Below are positions 6,784-8,755 of a stretch of DNA of 8,755 nucleotides, piece after piece. This DNA is from Acetofilamentum sp. GTDB taxonomy: Bacteria; Bacteroidota; Bacteroidia; Bacteroidales; DTU049. The DNA lies in assembly GCA_020720525.1 (NCBI GenBank), contig DYON01000107.1, positions 1 through 8,755 on the forward strand, given 5' to 3'. The stretch's first letter is position 1, and each line of letters starts with the position of its first letter. The position numbers were made by a program, and so were the translations under genes. The notes below the pieces were generated by a model, which saw nothing but the letters and a program-made list of their open reading frames with translations, was not told the origin of the DNA and made no database searches.

Positions 6784-7656
6784 TTATATATTTCTGAAAA
6801 CATCGTCGTTGGGAGTAATGCTGATAACAGGAATTTGACTGTTTCGAATAACATTAGATGCTGTTGAACCAACGAATGTGTGGCGCCAATCTTTCTCTTG
6901 CTGAGTCATAATCATAATAAGATCCGATTCGGTATCGTCGGCATATTTAATCACCCGTGACGCAACCGACTGAGATGATGAAAAATTATAAATTAGCTCC
7001 GTTGTACAAGCCACATTGTTTTCAACAAGAAACTCCTTTGTGGTATTCATTTTTTCGACAAACTCCTTCTCGCTGTTAAAGTTTTCTCGAGTAATAACAG
7101 TAAGCAACTTGATGGTTGAGCCATAATATCGGCTAAACATTACTGCAATAGCTATTTTGTTTCTGATTTGCTTCGAGAGATCGAGAGGTAAAAGAATTTT
7201 ATCGAAAGAGCTTTTAATAATATTGTTGATGGTAAGTACGGGACAACTGGCCATTCTTATAACCTGAGCTGTATATTTTCCGATAGAATCTTGCAATGGA
7301 CTCGATTTTCCCGATTTACCCATCACAATCATTCGTGCATGCGATTTTTCGGCAAATTCAACAATTTGTTCATGCACATTTCCTTCCAAAACTACAAAAT
7401 TCACTTCGTAATTCAATTTTTCTGAAAAATGCAATGCTAAGCGTCGAATTTTGGTAACAATAGAATCGTCGGCTTCGCTATACGACATATCGGCCTGCTG
7501 ATTGTTGTAGCTGATAGCACTGTGTTGGTTTACAACATGAATAAGTGTTAACGGCGTATTCATCAGTTGTGCAAGCAGATACGCCTGTTGGATTTGCATA
7601 TCGGTTCTTCGTCCAAAATCGATGGGAATCAAGATATTATCAAAATAATTTTCCAT
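6784..7656 (-). CDS. Tandem-domain universal stress protein (UspA family)
   Basis: A 290-residue protein made of two fused Usp domains, a common bacterial form. Domain 1 is about 4-144 (FDNILIPIDFGRRTD, then MIVMGKSGKSSPLQDSIGKYTAQVI, then CPVLTI). Domain 2 is about 151-281 (FDKILLPLDLSKQ, then DLIMIMTQQEKDWRHTFVGSTASNVI, then IPVISI). The ATP-binding loop G-x2-G-x9-G-[S/T] is nearly kept in domain 1 (G113, G116, G126, followed by K127 in place of S/T). In domain 2 the two first glycines are lost and only GS (263-264) remains. This suggests that one half may bind nucleotide while the other is structural. Such proteins support survival under starvation and oxidative or energy stress; the exact role is unknown. 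It sits just upstream of the peroxiredoxin and is divergent from the phosphorylase, with 42 bp between the two start codons. Confidence 0.93.
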   Translation of the reverse strand: MENYFDNILIPIDFGRRTDMQIQQAYLLAQLMNTPLTLIHVVNQHSAISYNNQQADMSYSEADDSIVTKIRRLALHFSEKLNYEVNFVVLEGNVHEQIVEFAEKSHARMIVMGKSGKSSPLQDSIGKYTAQVIRMASCPVLTINNIIKSSFDKILLPLDLSKQIRNKIAIAVMFSRYYGSTIKLLTVITRENFNSEKEFVEKMNTTKEFLVENNVACTTELIYNFSSSQSVASRVIKYADDTESDLIMIMTQQEKDWRHTFVGSTASNVIRNSQIPVISITPNDDVFRNI

Positions 7657-7660
7657 TTTG

Positions 7661-7668
7661 TATATTTG
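7661..7668 (+). promoter_or_regulatory. Candidate -7 element for the nucleoside phosphorylase gene
   Basis: TATATTTG matches TAnnTTTG exactly and lies 30 bp before the ATG at 7699, giving a leader of about 20-25 nt. It supports the ATG at 7699 over the TTG at 7681. No clear -33 TTTG is seen, since that position falls in the start of the divergent stress gene. Confidence 0.4.
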
Positions 7669-7698
7669 CCGGATAATTGATTGCTAAATTACGAAAAA

Positions 7699-8565
7699 AT
7701 GAAAAGAATCGCCGAATCGGAATTGGTTTTACACAACGATGGCAGTGTGTATCATTTGCGCTTGCATGCCAACGAGATTGCAGATAAAATAATTTTGGTC
7801 GGTGATCCTGGTCGTACCGAGCTCGTAGCTTCATTTTTCGACGAAGTAACTGTGCGTCGCGAAAACAGAGAAATATTTACCCGTACGGGAACCTACAAAG
7901 GTAAAAAAATCACTGTACTAAGTACGGGAATGGGAACCGACAACCTCGATATTGTTGTAAATGAGTTAGATGCATTGGCCAACATCGATTTAAAAACACG
8001 AACCATCAATAAAAAACTTAAAAGTCTAACCTTGGTTCGAATTGGCACTTCGGGTGGCATACAACCCGAAATACCCGTTGGCTCGCTTTTGTTTTCGAGC
8101 CATGGTATTGGTCTCGATGGATTGTTGCATTTTTATGCCGGAAGCAGCAATGTTCGCAATCTCACTCTGGAGGGCGAACTCGAAAACCAAATTGGGTGGC
8201 CCAGCCGATGGCCTTCGCCCTATGTTGTTGAAGCCGATAGCGATTTGCTCGCAAAACTTTCGAAGGGACATCCAACTGGAATGACGATGACAGCATCGGG
8301 GTTTTATGGACCTCAAGGGCGCGAGCTTCGTTTGCCGCTGCATTATCCCGATTTCAACGATCGCACAACCCTATTTCATTACAACAAACTGAAAGTTACC
8401 AATTTCGAAATGGAAACTTCGGCTTTGTATGGTTTGTCGAAAATGCTCGGACACAAAGCATGCACTGGTTGTGTGATTATTGCCAATCGCGCCAACAAAA
8501 CTTTCATCAAAGATTACAAGCCCAAAATGAATGAATTGGTAAAGCTGGTTCTTGATAGAATTTAA
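7699..8565 (+). CDS. Nucleoside phosphorylase, uridine-phosphorylase-like
   Basis: A cytoplasmic salvage enzyme of the PNP_UDP_1 family, 288 residues, that splits a nucleoside with phosphate into base and (deoxy)ribose 1-phosphate. Marks: the phosphate-binding GDPGR at 35-39; VLSTGMGTDN at 73-82; RIGTSGG at 114-120, a second phosphate loop in the form seen in animal uridine phosphorylases; GFYGPQGRE at 201-209, whose Q206-x-R208 corresponds to the uracil-recognising Gln/Arg pair of uridine phosphorylases; and FEMET at 236-240, the ribose-binding Met/Glu. The Gln/Arg pair makes uridine (possibly also thymidine) the likeliest substrate. The ATG at 7699 begins the typical MKRIAESELV N-terminus; the TTG at 7681 is less likely. 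It is divergent from the stress gene. With the PfkB kinase at 141 it is a second possible nucleoside-salvage gene, but the two are far apart. Confidence 0.93.
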   Translation: MKRIAESELVLHNDGSVYHLRLHANEIADKIILVGDPGRTELVASFFDEVTVRRENREIFTRTGTYKGKKITVLSTGMGTDNLDIVVNELDALANIDLKTRTINKKLKSLTLVRIGTSGGIQPEIPVGSLLFSSHGIGLDGLLHFYAGSSNVRNLTLEGELENQIGWPSRWPSPYVVEADSDLLAKLSKGHPTGMTMTASGFYGPQGRELRLPLHYPDFNDRTTLFHYNKLKVTNFEMETSALYGLSKMLGHKACTGCVIIANRANKTFIKDYKPKMNELVKLVLDRI

Positions 8566-8615
8566 AAACTACTTTCTGGGATCATTTCAAACAGTTTCTA
8601 AGCACAAAACCCCTG

Positions 8616-8755
8616 TTAAAACTCATCTAAGTGAATTCGTAGTCCAATTTGTGCTTGAAGCGAATTGCCACTCATTGTTTGAAGCGCACTCACCGTTTCG
8701 TCGCTTGAATAATGGGTTATATTTTCGTAGTATAGCGGACTGAATGAGCTGTAAA
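8616..8755 (-). CDS. C-terminal fragment of an unidentified protein, possibly an outer-membrane beta barrel
   Basis: On the minus strand a frame open from the window edge (first full codon at 8753) runs 45 residues to a TAA at 8618-8616. The peptide starts YSSFSPLYYENITHY and ends SLQAQIGLRIHLDEF. The last stretch alternates polar and hydrophobic residues and finishes on Phe, as the last strand of many outer-membrane beta barrels does. The other minus frames stop within this stretch. The overlapping plus-strand reading that starts inside the phosphorylase gene looks like a shadow. The gene is convergent with the phosphorylase, 50 bp apart. The family cannot be named from 45 residues. Confidence 0.55.
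   Translation of the reverse strand, partial: YSSFSPLYYENITHYSSDETVSALQTMSGNSLQAQIGLRIHLDEF

Noticed and set aside
8552..8743. 63-residue plus-strand reading frame at the right end
   Set aside because: It starts inside the phosphorylase gene, has no family resemblance, and runs opposite the more protein-like minus-strand frame.
1..8755. CRISPR array, transposon ends, phage genes or a defence island
   Set aside because: I saw no direct-repeat/spacer pattern, transposase, integrase, long terminal inverted repeats or toxin-antitoxin pair; the gene set is largely housekeeping.

Overview
The window looks like chromosomal DNA of a member of the Bacteroidota. Four things point there. One predicted secreted protein ends in a CHU_C / type B sorting domain of the type IX secretion system (T9SS). 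There is a DUF3098-uppP-truB gene block. Several intergenic gaps carry the TAnnTTTG -7 promoter element typical of the phylum. The DNA is AT-rich and most start codons lack a strong Shine-Dalgarno sequence. The genus cannot be fixed from what is visible.

Layout, left to right. A partial tRNA-Asn (minus strand) opens the window and is divergent from a PfkB-family sugar/nucleoside kinase (141-1100, +). A short intergenic gap follows, then a likely two-gene unit on the plus strand: a small exported protein of unknown function (1209-1628), and 12 bp later an 856-residue multidomain exported protein with CUB-like, PKD, P-domain, tandem Ig-like and T9SS type B C-terminal domains (1641-4211). A strong bidirectional hairpin terminator (4223-4267) separates this unit from a convergent minus-strand block.

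The minus-strand block, in transcription order, is: tandem universal stress protein (7656-6784), 2-Cys peroxiredoxin (6746-6111), DUF3098 two-helix membrane protein (6019-5747), undecaprenyl-diphosphatase uppP (5750-4968) and tRNA pseudouridine synthase truB (4965-4261). The last three are tightly packed (a 4-bp ATGA overlap, then a 2-bp gap) and probably form one operon with its own promoter. The first two form a stress-response pair. A uridine-phosphorylase-like gene (7699-8565, +) diverges from the stress gene. The last 140 bases hold the C-terminus of an unidentified minus-strand protein that runs off the window.

Most of the window is housekeeping: nucleoside salvage (kinase and phosphorylase), peptidoglycan lipid-carrier recycling, tRNA modification and peroxide/stress defence. 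The least explained part is the secreted pair at 1209-4211. I see no CRISPR array, transposase, phage gene or recognisable defence system, and I do not claim a new system.
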